This document shows, piece by piece, positions 29,745 to 40,700 of a stretch of DNA of 64,000 nucleotides (within the stretch, counting starts at the first letter, position 1; each line of letters begins with the position of its first letter). This DNA comes from Sulfurovum sp. Its GTDB lineage: Bacteria > Campylobacterota > Campylobacteria > Campylobacterales > Sulfurovaceae. The notes under the pieces are model-generated. The model was not told the origin of the DNA. It searched no databases and saw only the letters and a list, made by a program, of their open reading frames with translations. The DNA lies in assembly GCA_027063305.1 (NCBI GenBank), contig JAMORY010000033.1:1-64000 (forward strand), given 5' to 3'. Made by a program: the position numbers and the translations under genes.

Positions 29745-30566
29745 TACGCTCCCTCCTTCTTCTCTTCTACAAGACACTCGTTCGTATCGAAGGAAGAGCG
29801 CCGCACATGCGATATTTTGCATAAAGAGATCTTTTCCTGAGACAGCATCGCTAAAAGGTACCATGTACCCGCAACAAAGACAAGTACCAATCCGTCAGCG
29901 ACAAGGTCAAGTCCCCACCAGAAAATATTGTTTGTAAAGCAGTGCATCGACCCATGTATCTTTCAAGTCCATACCAAAGAGCCCGTTACCCACAAGATAG
30001 ATCAGGATCAAAACACCCGCGGTCAAGATAACGATCGCGTTCAACCCGACATCGATCGTACATCTTGAGATCGCTGCGATAGGAAGCGGTACAAGGTGAT
30101 CTTCCTTCTTCTTTTTAAAGAAGTTCGCCAATCCTGTGATCCCCAGTGCCGATTTCTATAGCGCCATAGAGGGTTGTTTCTCCCACCCTTTGGGTGTATA
30201 GACGATCGTTTTGAACACATTGTATGTATAGGCGAACGTTCCGATCATGATACCGACAATACCAACGATACGCCCTTCGATATCGATACGTTTATAGGAG
30301 ATATGATAGCGGTACGCGGTCTGGATCTCTTGAATATCACTGTATCGGATATGATTGATCCACTCGGCATAATCGAGCTTGAAGGAAAGACGCTCCGCAC
30401 CAAGCCCCATGACCTGCCCATGCAAGACCATATCGTGAACGACGATCCTGTCGGATACAGGGGGCTTGGCATCTTTTGCAAAAAGAGGTTGTGCATAAAT
30501 AGCAAAGCCGACGCATACGATCCATAAAAAAAGCGAGATATCATATCTTCTCCAAGGTGATATCAT
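29744..30566 (-). pseudogene. Disrupted secreted/membrane protein gene (in-frame TAG and one frameshift)
   Basis: 30156-30158 TAG separates same-frame ORFs ...GWEKQPSMAL*KSALGITGLANFFKKKK...; skipping one T in the T4 run restores YFWWGLDLVADGLVLVF...EEKKEGA. Confidence 0.55.
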
Positions 30567-32400
30567 CGTCCTGATCGATCGTAACGGTTGGGAAGGCAAA
30601 AGAGAGTCCGTGACGCTTGAGTATCTCCATGATACGGTACATGACATCCTCTTTTGTCACCATCCACTCACCCCAAACGGTCGACTTGGTAAAGGCGTAG
30701 ATCAGAATATCGATACTCGAATCTGAAAAACGGTCAAGGTGCACCATCAAAGTTCGCTTGACACCCAGTTCATCCTCTTTGGAAACGATCTTCGCACTCT
30801 TTTTACGCTGGTCTTGATAGACCGTACGGTCTGTGGCGATATCGGGGTGGTGCTGAAGCATATCACGTATCTCCTCTACAGCTTGTTGTAGCGCTTCAGG
30901 AGGAGAGTCGTACCGCAATGCCAAACGCATCTTGATACGTCGTCCGATGATACGCTTACTCCAGTTCTTTACCTCCTTACTTGCCAAAGTGGCATTGGGA
31001 ATGGCAATGAGCGCATTATCAAAGGTACGGATAGTCGTTACACGCAGACCGATCTCGACCACGTTCCCCTCTTTCCCGTCCACTTCGATCCAATCACCTT
31101 GTGAGAAGATCTCGCTCATCAAGATAGAGAGGGTACCAAAGAAGTTAGAGAGGCTCTCACGTGCCGCCAATGCAACGGCAAATCCCCCTATTCCCAACCC
31201 TGAGAGTACCGCCGTAAGGTTCACCCCCACAAAATGCAATACAAAAAGCAACCCGATGATGATAATGATGAAGTTGATGATCTTCACCGTCAGGTTAAAG
31301 AGCTCACTTTTGATCTTGCGTTTTCCCGTATCGATATTTTCAAGCTTGACACGTGCGATACTGTTGAGCGTACGAAAGATGATAAAGGTCAGAAATACCG
31401 TATAGAGGATATTGAAAAGCCGGCTGGAGACCTCCGTAGTACTGAAATCATGGTAGATATAGACGATGATCTCCATATTGACAACCAGTAACAGCCATGA
31501 GATAGGTGCGCGAATATCATCTTGGATCTCTTTGGCATACCGACCGACAAACCGGATGTTCATCATGATCCGTTCGATCAGCCCCAAAAGCACTTTTCGA
31601 ATAAAAAGGATCACAAGCGAGACAAAGAGTATCAATGCGATCTTGACACAACTGAGTCCGTAAGGGCTCAACCAGCGATTGATCGTATAGAGTGACGGAT
31701 GGTTGTCAAGATAGAGAGCCGGGCGTAGCAATTTATAGCGGCTATAGCGGTTGAGACGATAGAGTGTCTTCATATTCTCCGAGAGATAACGGATAATATC
31801 GAAGTGTATCTCTTTGAGCGCATAGAACTCCCGTATATTCTCCTGAAGGGCTTTGACGATCTCACTGGTGGCAGGGCGCTTCAACTGTGCCACATAGAGA
31901 TCGTGGTGATCGTCAAGCGCATTGACCTCTTTCTGGCTTTGTGCGATGATCGTATGCATCTGCTTCTCGAAGGTATCTATACGCTGGGTATCGAGCGCTC
32001 TGAATATCTGCTGTATCATCCTGTTCTGGATCAGTAGCAGACGGTAGGACTTCAAACGCACCTCATCCCGTAATGCGGCATCTTTGTTCCCGCGACGCTT
32101 GTTGATCCGTATCATCTTCTTAAGGGTAAAGACCTTCTTCTCATACGCTTTGGCATACTGTTCCAGTAAAGAGCGGTTCAACAAGATCGCATTGATCGCC
32201 TTGGCATAGTACTTCTCACGTTCCTGCACCAGCGATGTCAACGCCTCTTCGCTCAGGTTCGCATCGTTGCTCTTTGCAATCAGCTTGATCTGTGTCTCTA
32301 TCCACGGATAGTATTTCGGCTCTTGGGCAGAGAGGGAGGAGAGGAGCGCAAAAAGAGAGATCAACAATATCAAAACAGGATTTATCTTATACAATTTCAT
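30541..32400 (-). CDS. MscS-family mechanosensitive ion channel
   Basis: LSGLGIGGFAVALAARESLSNFFGTLSILMSEIFSQGDWIEVDGKEGNVVEIGLRVTTIRTFDN. Confidence 0.92.
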   Translation of the reverse strand: MKLYKINPVLILLISLFALLSSLSAQEPKYYPWIETQIKLIAKSNDANLSEEALTSLVQEREKYYAKAINAILLNRSLLEQYAKAYEKKVFTLKKMIRINKRRGNKDAALRDEVRLKSYRLLLIQNRMIQQIFRALDTQRIDTFEKQMHTIIAQSQKEVNALDDHHDLYVAQLKRPATSEIVKALQENIREFYALKEIHFDIIRYLSENMKTLYRLNRYSRYKLLRPALYLDNHPSLYTINRWLSPYGLSCVKIALILFVSLVILFIRKVLLGLIERIMMNIRFVGRYAKEIQDDIRAPISWLLLVVNMEIIVYIYHDFSTTEVSSRLFNILYTVFLTFIIFRTLNSIARVKLENIDTGKRKIKSELFNLTVKIINFIIIIIGLLFVLHFVGVNLTAVLSGLGIGGFAVALAARESLSNFFGTLSILMSEIFSQGDWIEVDGKEGNVVEIGLRVTTIRTFDNALIAIPNATLASKEVKNWSKRIIGRRIKMRLALRYDSPPEALQQAVEEIRDMLQHHPDIATDRTVYQDQRKKSAKIVSKEDELGVKRTLMVHLDRFSDSSIDILIYAFTKSTVWGEWMVTKEDVMYRIMEILKRHGLSFAFPTVTIDQDDDITLEKI

Positions 32401-32528
32401 AATGAAAGTATATCGAATTTCCTTCGGCAACAAGATTACACACTTCCTGCCATAGAAAGCGGTAAGAACCTCTGCTAAAGGCTTTCTCTAATATAATAAC
32501 ATCCAATACCACACTTCAGGAGTACCCT

Positions 32529-33770
32529 GTGAAGAGCTTTGAACCCCTTTCGCTTCAAGATGCATGCCTTATGGCCGTAGAGAGAACTGCTGTCAAACCG
32601 GAGCGTGAGTTCGTGACCCTTACCGATGCACTCGGACGCGTGCTTGCAAACGAGGTCATCACCCAAAAGAACCTCCCCTCATTCGACAACTCCGCCATGG
32701 ACGGATTCGCCTTCAAAGCACAAGATGCGGGGAAACAGCTGCGTGTCGTACGTACCATCTTTGCAGGGGATATCCCTTCCCCCTCTCTAAAAGAGGGCGA
32801 ATGCTACCGCATTATGACAGGAGCACAGCTTCCTGAGGATGTCGATACGGTCGTACCGATCGAAATGTGTCATGATGTCACGGGGGATAGTGTCGGTATT
32901 CCCACCAATATCGTAGAGGGGAGCAACTTCCGAAAAAAAGGAGAAGAAGCAAAGAAAGGAGATAAACTGCTCGATGCAGGGAAGATCCTAAGTGCTGCGG
33001 ACATCGCGCTTCTCTCCGCACAAGGGGTTATGGCGGTAGAGGTAACGGTTCGCCCGAAGATCGCGATCGTCTCTACAGGGAATGAGATCAAAGAGCCGTG
33101 GGAGTTGGCAAGTGAAGATGAGATCTATAATGCCAATGCATTCGGTATCTCTGCACTGCTTAAGAGCTTCGGCTTCGAACCAACCTATATCGGTGCAATC
33201 CCCGATGACCTTGAAGCGACCAAACATTTTATTTCCAAACTAACGGCATTCGATGCCGTCATTACCACCGGCGGTATCAGTATGGGGGATGCGGATTTTC
33301 TCTATGAGGCGCTCTTGCATAACGGTCTGGAGGTTTGGTTCCATGGGGTCAACCTCAAGCCCGGTAAAGGGGTCACATTCGGTCAAATGGGCAATACCCT
33401 CATCATGGCAATGCCGGGGAATCCTATGGCGACCATGCTTACCGTACACGCACTGTGCATCCCTGCCCTCTACCGCCTTGCCGGATCATCCTTGAGCTTC
33501 CATGCATTCACCTATGCCGAGTTCTCACACGACCTTAAACTCAAAGCAGGACGCACCAACCTTGTTCTGGGCAACCTTGAAGAGGGCGTATTTTTCCCGA
33601 CACGGAACAATAAGATAGGCTCGGGTATGCTCACGCCTCTGAGTGAGAGCAACTGTGTCGCCTACTTTGACGAGACAATATCGCATATCGAAAGGGAAGA
33701 CCTGATCAAGGTAGTCATGTTCCAAGATCGTACCCGGGCACATCACAACCGTACGATCAACCGCCGTTAA
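32529..33770 (+). CDS. moeA: Molybdopterin molybdotransferase
   Basis: GTG start; LPSFDNSAMDGFAFKA, TGAQLPEDVDTVVPIE, STGNEI, TTGGISMGDADF. Confidence 0.94.
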   Translation: MKSFEPLSLQDACLMAVERTAVKPEREFVTLTDALGRVLANEVITQKNLPSFDNSAMDGFAFKAQDAGKQLRVVRTIFAGDIPSPSLKEGECYRIMTGAQLPEDVDTVVPIEMCHDVTGDSVGIPTNIVEGSNFRKKGEEAKKGDKLLDAGKILSAADIALLSAQGVMAVEVTVRPKIAIVSTGNEIKEPWELASEDEIYNANAFGISALLKSFGFEPTYIGAIPDDLEATKHFISKLTAFDAVITTGGISMGDADFLYEALLHNGLEVWFHGVNLKPGKGVTFGQMGNTLIMAMPGNPMATMLTVHALCIPALYRLAGSSLSFHAFTYAEFSHDLKLKAGRTNLVLGNLEEGVFFPTRNNKIGSGMLTPLSESNCVAYFDETISHIEREDLIKVVMFQDRTRAHHNRTINRR

Positions 33771-33778
33771 GAGAACCC

Positions 33779-33792
33779 TTGACGGATATCAA
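33779..33792. promoter_or_regulatory. Fnr-type box, one mismatch
   Basis: TTGAC-GGAT-ATCAA upstream of the 33851 cytochrome start. Confidence 0.45.
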
Positions 33793-33850
33793 GCTATCCT
33801 CTCTCTTTTTTGCCTACAATAATATACAAATATTCTCACCGGGAGATGCC

Positions 33851-34990
33851 ATGCTTACCTTCACGATACGCTCAACGCTTTTTCTAGCGCTTATGATCCC
33901 GCTTTATGCGACACAGGACACTACTTGCAAGAAATGCCACCCTATTATCTATGAGGAGTACCAGCATGCCATGCATGCAAAAGCCTCTATCTATAAAGAC
34001 CCGATCCATCGCGCCGTATGGGACAAACACCCCGCTAAGAAAAAAGGAGGCTACCGCTGTGCCTCCTGCCACACTCCTGCGGACAAGAAACTGCTCGAAC
34101 ACGGTGGTCTTCCTACCCCTAATTCCATTCAACGTAACGAACCCATTTCATGCCAGACCTGTCACACCATTACATCGGTGGAGACACACGCCAAAGCGAA
34201 CAAGAACCGCTACACTACCAAAGAGCGCTACTTCTTCTCCGCAGATAAACAAAGAAAAGGGCAGAAGATACTTTTTAAAGAGGAGAAACAATGGTTCGGG
34301 CTCATTACAAAGACTGTAGGCTCTCCTTACCATGATATCGACTACAGTAACGAGAGCTACTACAACGGCGATATGTGTCTAGGGTGTCACGACCATAAGG
34401 AGAATGCCAAAGGGTTCGCCATTTGTAACCTTGAGGTCAAACCCACACGGACAAAGAACTGTATCAGTTGTCATATGCCACAGGTCAAAGGGGCACTTGC
34501 CAATCAAAAACAGACAGCGACCCATGCATTTCATGGTATCTCGATACACGACAGCACAGCCTTGCAACACGCTGATGCGATCACGTTCTCCCTACATCGG
34601 GAGACACAAGGATTTCAGATAACACTGAAGAACCATGCAAACCATACACTCTTTGCCCATCCGTTACGTCAAGGGGTGCTTCAGATCACCATCGAACGCC
34701 AAGGCAGAACGATCACACTGCCTGAAAAAATATTTGCCAGACATATCGGTACGGACAACCATCCCTCCCCTCCTTGGCTCGCAACACAAGTGCTTTCGGA
34801 TACGACCATCAAGGCCTATGAGACACGTACATGGCATATCGACAGTGTACTACAGAGAGGAGATATTGTCACACTCAGCCTCGGATACTACCTTATCACC
34901 CCTCAGACAGCACAAAAGCTACAGCTTAAAGATAGCGAAGCAACACGCTTAAGACCGCTACACAAACAGCGATTTACGATCGGGGAGTAG
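33851..34990 (+). CDS. Pentaheme c-type cytochrome
   Basis: CKKCH, CASCH, CQTCH, CLGCH, CISCH; related layout to 55107-56216. Confidence 0.85.
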   Translation: MLTFTIRSTLFLALMIPLYATQDTTCKKCHPIIYEEYQHAMHAKASIYKDPIHRAVWDKHPAKKKGGYRCASCHTPADKKLLEHGGLPTPNSIQRNEPISCQTCHTITSVETHAKANKNRYTTKERYFFSADKQRKGQKILFKEEKQWFGLITKTVGSPYHDIDYSNESYYNGDMCLGCHDHKENAKGFAICNLEVKPTRTKNCISCHMPQVKGALANQKQTATHAFHGISIHDSTALQHADAITFSLHRETQGFQITLKNHANHTLFAHPLRQGVLQITIERQGRTITLPEKIFARHIGTDNHPSPPWLATQVLSDTTIKAYETRTWHIDSVLQRGDIVTLSLGYYLITPQTAQKLQLKDSEATRLRPLHKQRFTIGE

Positions 34991-35621
34991 CCCTCCTCTT
35001 CGGATGGCTCTCCCACCAATAGAAAAGAGCCGTCACCCACCATATCCCAAGCATCATGCCTCCAAGCACATCACTTGCCCAGTGCACCCCCAGATAGAGC
35101 CGTGTTAAGCCTATGGCAGATGCCCAGAGTAACGCAAGTATGATCCATGATCGGCGAAGAGCCGATGATGCAGTATGCGAAGCGACGATCAAAGCAAGTC
35201 CAAGTGCCATCGCCGTTGCCATTGTCGTATGTCCGGAGGGAAACGCATACCCTCCCGTCTCCAGCAGTGTCGGTTCGGGACGTGCCCGCTGTATCAACGT
35301 CTTGATAAGTACGAACCAACCGGTCGCACCAAGGGTAATGACCAGATAGCGAAACAGCGCTTGATACCACCCTTTCAGAACAAAGAGAATCAAGATCATC
35401 AAGGAGAGATAGGTCGCACCAAGAAAACCGTTGAGATCCGTTAAACGTATGACCCACGGGGTCAACCATGCATGACGATACTCAGAGACGAACCCAGCAA
35501 CCGCATGATCGAAAACTGCAATGAACCCCGCATGCTTATATACCGCAGTCGCAATGATAATGAAACCGAGCATCGAGAGGGTTGCGACCATCCCGAAAAG
35601 ATATGTTTTTCTCTGATACAT
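34974..35621 (-). CDS. PAP2-family membrane phosphatase
   Basis: KTLIQRARPEP...YAFPSGHTTMATA...RLYLGVHWASDVLGG. Confidence 0.93.
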   Translation of the reverse strand: MYQRKTYLFGMVATLSMLGFIIIATAVYKHAGFIAVFDHAVAGFVSEYRHAWLTPWVIRLTDLNGFLGATYLSLMILILFVLKGWYQALFRYLVITLGATGWFVLIKTLIQRARPEPTLLETGGYAFPSGHTTMATAMALGLALIVASHTASSALRRSWIILALLWASAIGLTRLYLGVHWASDVLGGMMLGIWWVTALFYWWESHPKRRATPRS

Positions 35622-35718
35622 AAGAGACTCCTTAGGACGATAGTGTAACACAGTTTTCACTGGAAAGCTGTAAAAAAACACGCTATAATAGGAACAAATC
35701 ATCCTGAAAGGTCATCCC

Positions 35719-36036
35719 ATGAGAACACTTTTTCTAACAGGAACACTACTTCTTCCGCTTGTCGCATCTTCCTTGCATATGCCTAAAGATAAAAAATACT
35801 ATATCAGCGGTATCGAGTTCGATACCAAAGTCTACTGCGCAGATTATGCAAAAGTGATCGATGCACAAGCTGCCCGAATCAAAGAGCTTGAAGCGCAGGT
35901 CGCATCCTTACAGCATATCCAACAAGAACTTATCAAGAAAGATCAGAGCACACAAAAAGAGGAAAAGCCCCATACACCCAAAAGCAAAACAGATAAAACA
36001 GAAAGTATGATCATTATCTCGGATAAACCGATATAG
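35719..36036 (+). CDS. Hypothetical secreted protein with coiled-coil segment
   Basis: Signal peptide plus IDAQAARIKELEAQVASLQHIQQELI. Confidence 0.6.
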   Translation: MRTLFLTGTLLLPLVASSLHMPKDKKYYISGIEFDTKVYCADYAKVIDAQAARIKELEAQVASLQHIQQELIKKDQSTQKEEKPHTPKSKTDKTESMIIISDKPI

Positions 36037-36044
36037 AAGCTGTT

Positions 36045-36230
36045 AGTATTCGCGAAGAAGAAGCGGGAAACAAGGAGATCATAAAAAACAAGGAAAGGGG
36101 ATTATGAAAAGGTGCTTCTTCTTACGCGTTGGCGATAGGTCAGAGTAAAACAAGGAAGTTTACATTTTGGACAAGGAGTAAAACAAAACCTCTGAACCAT
36201 CGTCTGAAAGAGTGTGTCTCTTTCTTACGG
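36045..36230 (+). ncRNA. Candidate structured sRNA with four ACAAGGA motifs (CsrA-sequestering-like)
   Basis: Stems 36051-36064/36114-36128 and 36131-36145/36190-36204, hairpin 36206-36224; ACAAGGA at 36070, 36088, 36150, 36171; no supplied ORF explains it. Confidence 0.4.
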
Positions 36231-36319
36231 GTAGTATAACCCTTGAACAATAACCGTTGGGAAATAAAGAGTTAACAAATGGCAAACGACACACCTCCTT
36301 TAGCTTTATATCCATTTAA

Positions 36320-36585
36320 GGGCACATCTAATAACCCTGCATACCCATAACATTACAAGCTTTCGTTCAGGCAAGGCACTCACTTGCAGGACTAGCCGTA
36401 GCTAATTCAAAAGTGAGTAACGCCGTATGGGCGGAAGCTTGTATTGCCCGCAGGGTGGGCTTTGCAAACGCGGTCTTGCACAAGATGCTTCCTTCATCGT
36501 AGCTACGGCTATGACTCAAAAGCCTCTTGCACAACCTCACATTTGCAAAACCCATTATGGGCATGTAAGGTTTTTAGAGGTGCCC
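36320..36585. mobile_element. MITE-like element, copy 2
   Basis: 266 bp, about three differences from 4977-5242, same TIRs, flanked by TTAA direct repeat. Confidence 0.87.
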
Positions 36586-36665
36586 TTAAGTAAATTCTGT
36601 TTGATTTTTTAGTACACTTACCTACATTAAATAGTCATAACCAAAAAGAGGGGTCTCTTCCGATC

Positions 36666-37793
36666 ATGCAACTACTACGATATACTTTTTTTCTTTTTGT
36701 CTTGGCACTTCTTTTTCAAGGATGCGAACAGAACGACAGCACGGCCAAAGCATCCAAAGAGAAAGAGAAGCCTTTTCCAGTCGAAGTACACACCCTCAAA
36801 AAAGAGCCCTACCCCCTCTGGATCCACTTTACAGGCAAGACACAAGCCATAGACGAGGTCGATGTCATCTCCCGTGTCAAAGGAGAACTGCTCTCTATCC
36901 ACTTCAAACCCGGACAGGAGGTGCATCAGGGTGACCTTCTCTTTGTCATAGACAAAAGCGAATATCAAGCCGCTTATGACCAGAAAGAGGCGATCTTGCA
37001 AAAAGACAAAGCCTCCTACGCACTGGCAAAGGCCAATGTCGCACGCTACACCCCGCTGGTACAAGAGCAGCTTGCCCCGCGGGAAAAGCTCGATGAGCTC
37101 ACCGCAACGCTCAAACAGCTTGAAGCGACCATCAAAGCCGATGAGGCGGCACTCAGAAATGCACAGCTTAATCTGCATTATTGCAACATCAAAGCCTCCA
37201 TCGACGGGCAGATAGGAAAGCCGCTTATCCTCACGGGTAATCTCATCAAAGCAGGTGATGTACTGGCAAAGATCGTCCGAACCGATCGGCTCTATGTCAA
37301 CTTCAACCCCAGTGCCCATGAGGTCGCGCTCATCAAACACTACAGCAAAAAGCGATACCCCGATGTCAAGGTCTCTCTGCGACAAGATACCAACATCACC
37401 CACCCCTTAACAGGGCAGATAGACTTCATCGACAATGTCTCCAGCAGCTCCACGGGTACCGTTGCCATGCGTGCGGTCGTAGAGAATACGCAAGGACTTG
37501 TCTTTCCGGGCAGTTTTGTTAACATAGCGCTCTTTTTGGGAGACTATGAGGTGATCGCCGTCCATCCCGATCAGATCTCACAAGATCAACTGGGGCAGTA
37601 TGTGCAGGTGGTCGATAGGAACAATACCGTACATATCAAACATGTCACCCCGATCTTCTCCAACAACGACCTTGCACTTGTGGGCAATACGCTCAAAGAG
37701 GGAGAACGCGTAATTGTAGGTACATTTAATGGACTGGGTGAAGGGATGAAGGTCGCCCCCAAAGAAGTAGCCAACCCCATCAAGGTGAAGTAA
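36666..37793 (+). CDS. RND efflux periplasmic adaptor (lipoprotein)
   Basis: LFQGCEQ lipobox; HFTGKTQAIDEVDVISRVKGELLSIHFKPGQEV. Confidence 0.93.
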   Translation: MQLLRYTFFLFVLALLFQGCEQNDSTAKASKEKEKPFPVEVHTLKKEPYPLWIHFTGKTQAIDEVDVISRVKGELLSIHFKPGQEVHQGDLLFVIDKSEYQAAYDQKEAILQKDKASYALAKANVARYTPLVQEQLAPREKLDELTATLKQLEATIKADEAALRNAQLNLHYCNIKASIDGQIGKPLILTGNLIKAGDVLAKIVRTDRLYVNFNPSAHEVALIKHYSKKRYPDVKVSLRQDTNITHPLTGQIDFIDNVSSSSTGTVAMRAVVENTQGLVFPGSFVNIALFLGDYEVIAVHPDQISQDQLGQYVQVVDRNNTVHIKHVTPIFSNNDLALVGNTLKEGERVIVGTFNGLGEGMKVAPKEVANPIKVK

Positions 37794-37797
37794 GCAG

Positions 37798-40700
37798 ATG
37801 TTCTCACTTTTTTTCATCGACCGTCCCATTGTCGCCAAGGTCATCTCCATCTTTATCGTGATGGTGGGGCTTATTGCGCTCTCCCAGCTTCCTGTAGCGC
37901 AGTTCCCGCAGGTCGTACCTCCGACCATACAGGTCAAAGCCAACTATGCGGGCGGAAGTGCCGAAGTGGTGGAGAAACTGCTCACCGCTCCCATGGAGGA
38001 GCAGCTCAACGGTGTAGAGGGGATGATCTACATGGAGTCCACCTCCGCTTCGGACGGCAGTTCGACCATCAAGGTCTACTTCGACCTCGATACCGATCTG
38101 GACATTGCCGCGGTCGATGTGCAAAACCGTGTCTCGCTCGCCCTGCCTACCCTGCCTGCCGAAGTGAAACAAAAAGGGGTCAGCACCAAAAAGCTCTCCT
38201 CATCCATGCTGCTGATGCTCAGCCTTACATCCTCCAACCCCAAGCACGATACGCTTTTTCTCTCCAACTTCGCCGCGCTCAACATCGCAGAAGAGCTCAA
38301 ACGGATCGACGGGGTTTCCGATGTGGTCAACTTCGGTGAGCACCGCTACGCCATGCGTATCTGGCTTGATCCGGACAAACTTGCAGCCCTTGGCGTGACA
38401 CTCAAAGAGGTCTCTTCTGCAATCCAACAGCAGAACCTTCAGATATCGCTGGGGACCATCGGCGATACGGCAATGCCCGATCAGGGGAAATACCAGTACA
38501 CCCTTACGGCAAAAACCCGTCTTGACTCCCCCGAGGAGTTCAAGAAGATCATCATCCGTGAAAACGAGGATGGCTCTAAGATACGCCTTCAGGACATCGC
38601 CAGGGTCGAACTGGGCTCTGAGAACTACCTCAGTGCCGCCACGCTCAACAACCGTCCCGCCGCACAGCTTGGAATATTCCAGCTTCCCGATGCCAACGCC
38701 CTTGAGGTGGCACAAAAGGTACAAGCCAAGATCAAAGAGCTGCAAAAGCGCTTCCCCAAAGAGATAGAGATACGCGCTACCTACGATACGACCAAATTTG
38801 TCAAAGTCTCCATCGAAGAGGTGATACAGACCCTCATCGAAGCATTGGCGCTGGTACTGATAGTCGTCTACTTCTTTTTACAGTCTTTCAGAGCCACCAT
38901 CATTCCCGCCGTTGCTATTCCCGTCTCGCTCATCGGTACCTTTGCCTTCTTGCTCATTGCCGGATACAGCATCAACATCCTCACCCTCTTTGGGATCATC
39001 CTTGCCATCGGGATTGTGGTTGACGATGCCATTTTGGTCGTAGAGAATGTGGAGGCAAACTTGGAAAAGTCTCCCGACATCAGCGTCAAGGAGGCGACCA
39101 AGGAGGCGATGAAAGAGATCGTCATGCCGATCATCTCCACCACACTGGTACTGCTTGCCGTGTTTGTACCGGTGACGTTCATTCCCGGTATCTCAGGGGC
39201 GCTCTATAGGCAATTTGCTATGACCATCGCTTTTTCCGTACTTATCTCCTCCATAGTCGCACTGACCCTCTCTCCTGCACTCGCAGCGACCATTTTGCGT
39301 CGCCAGAAGGGGAAGAAGAACGCCCTCTTCCGTGCTTTCAACCAAGGGTTGGAAAGACTCAAGGTCGGCTACGCAAAACTGTTGCATTGGCTCATCGCCC
39401 ATGCCAAAAGCGTGCTTTTTCTTTATCTCATCGGATTGGGACTTACCTACGGCATCTTCAAAACGCTTCCTACGGGCTTTCTGCCTGAGGAGGATCAAGG
39501 AACCATCATCGCCTCCGTAACCTTGCCGCCGGGTACCACACTGACAAGAACGGAGGCAAGTGCCAGACGCATTGTCGATCTTGTGAAGCAGACGAAAGGG
39601 GTGAAGGATATCGTCACCATCAACGGCTTCAATACCATCACCGGCGTGGCTGATTCTTCGAACATCACCATGTATGTCGTACTGGAGGATTGGGACAAAC
39701 GTACCACTCCCGAACTCTCGGTCAAGTCGCTCATTACAACGCTTACCCAAAAGGTCAAACAGCACGTACCGCAGGTAGAGGCACGCTTCTTCGGTGCCCC
39801 TTCCATTCCGGGGCTCTCTGCCGTGGGCGGGTTTGAGTTCAAACTACAGAACCTCAACGCCATGCCGCTTAAGCAATTCACTACAGAGTCTCAGAAGTTC
39901 ATCAAAAAACTCAATGCAGACCCGCGCATCATGAACGCATACACGATGTTCAATGCCAACTATCCGCAGCTCTATGTCGATATCGACCGTGACAAGGTCT
40001 TCTCTTTGGGGCTCAAGCTCGATGATGTCTTTGCCGTCTTGCAGACCTACCTCGGCTCCTACTACGTCAACGACTTTAACAAGTTCTCAAAGACCTACCG
40101 CGTCTTTTTGCAGGCAGACCCGCAGTTCAGAACCAACAAACATGACATCACCGCATTTTTCGTCAGGAACAACAAGGGAGAGATGATCCCGCTAAGCACT
40201 ATCGCCTCCATTCACAACACCAGCGGTCCCAATGCCATCACCCACTTCAACGGCTATCAGTCCATTGCCGTTAACGGTATGCACAACATCAAAGGCGGCT
40301 ACAGCTCCTCTGACGCCATCAGTGCCATTGAAGAGCTCGCTGCCGACCTGCCCGCAGGGATCGGTTACGAATACTCAGGGATCACACTGCAGGAGAAAGA
40401 AGCAGGCAATGCGGCGCTCTTTATCTTTATGCTCTCTTTGTTCATGGTATTCCTCTTCCTTGCCGCCCAATACGAGAGCTGGCTGACCCCGCTGATGATC
40501 ATGCTGCCTATTCCGGTGGTGATGTTCGGTGCGCTGGGTGCGAACATGCTTGCAGGACTGCTCAACGACACCTACACGCAGATCGGACTGGTACTGCTCA
40601 TCGGTATGGCGAGCAAGAATGCCATTTTGGTCGTAGAGTTCGCCAAAGAGCTGCATGAGGCAGGCAAGGACATTGTAAGTGCGGCAGTAGAAGCTTCCAT

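Noticed and set aside
36120-36210. Minus-strand 32-aa ORF (MVQRFCFTPCPKCKLPCFTLTYRQRVRRSTFS) over the candidate sRNA
   Set aside because: Short, no RBS obvious, ends mid-structure; the paired stems and ACAAGGA motifs explain the sequence better, though coding on this strand was kept as a refuter
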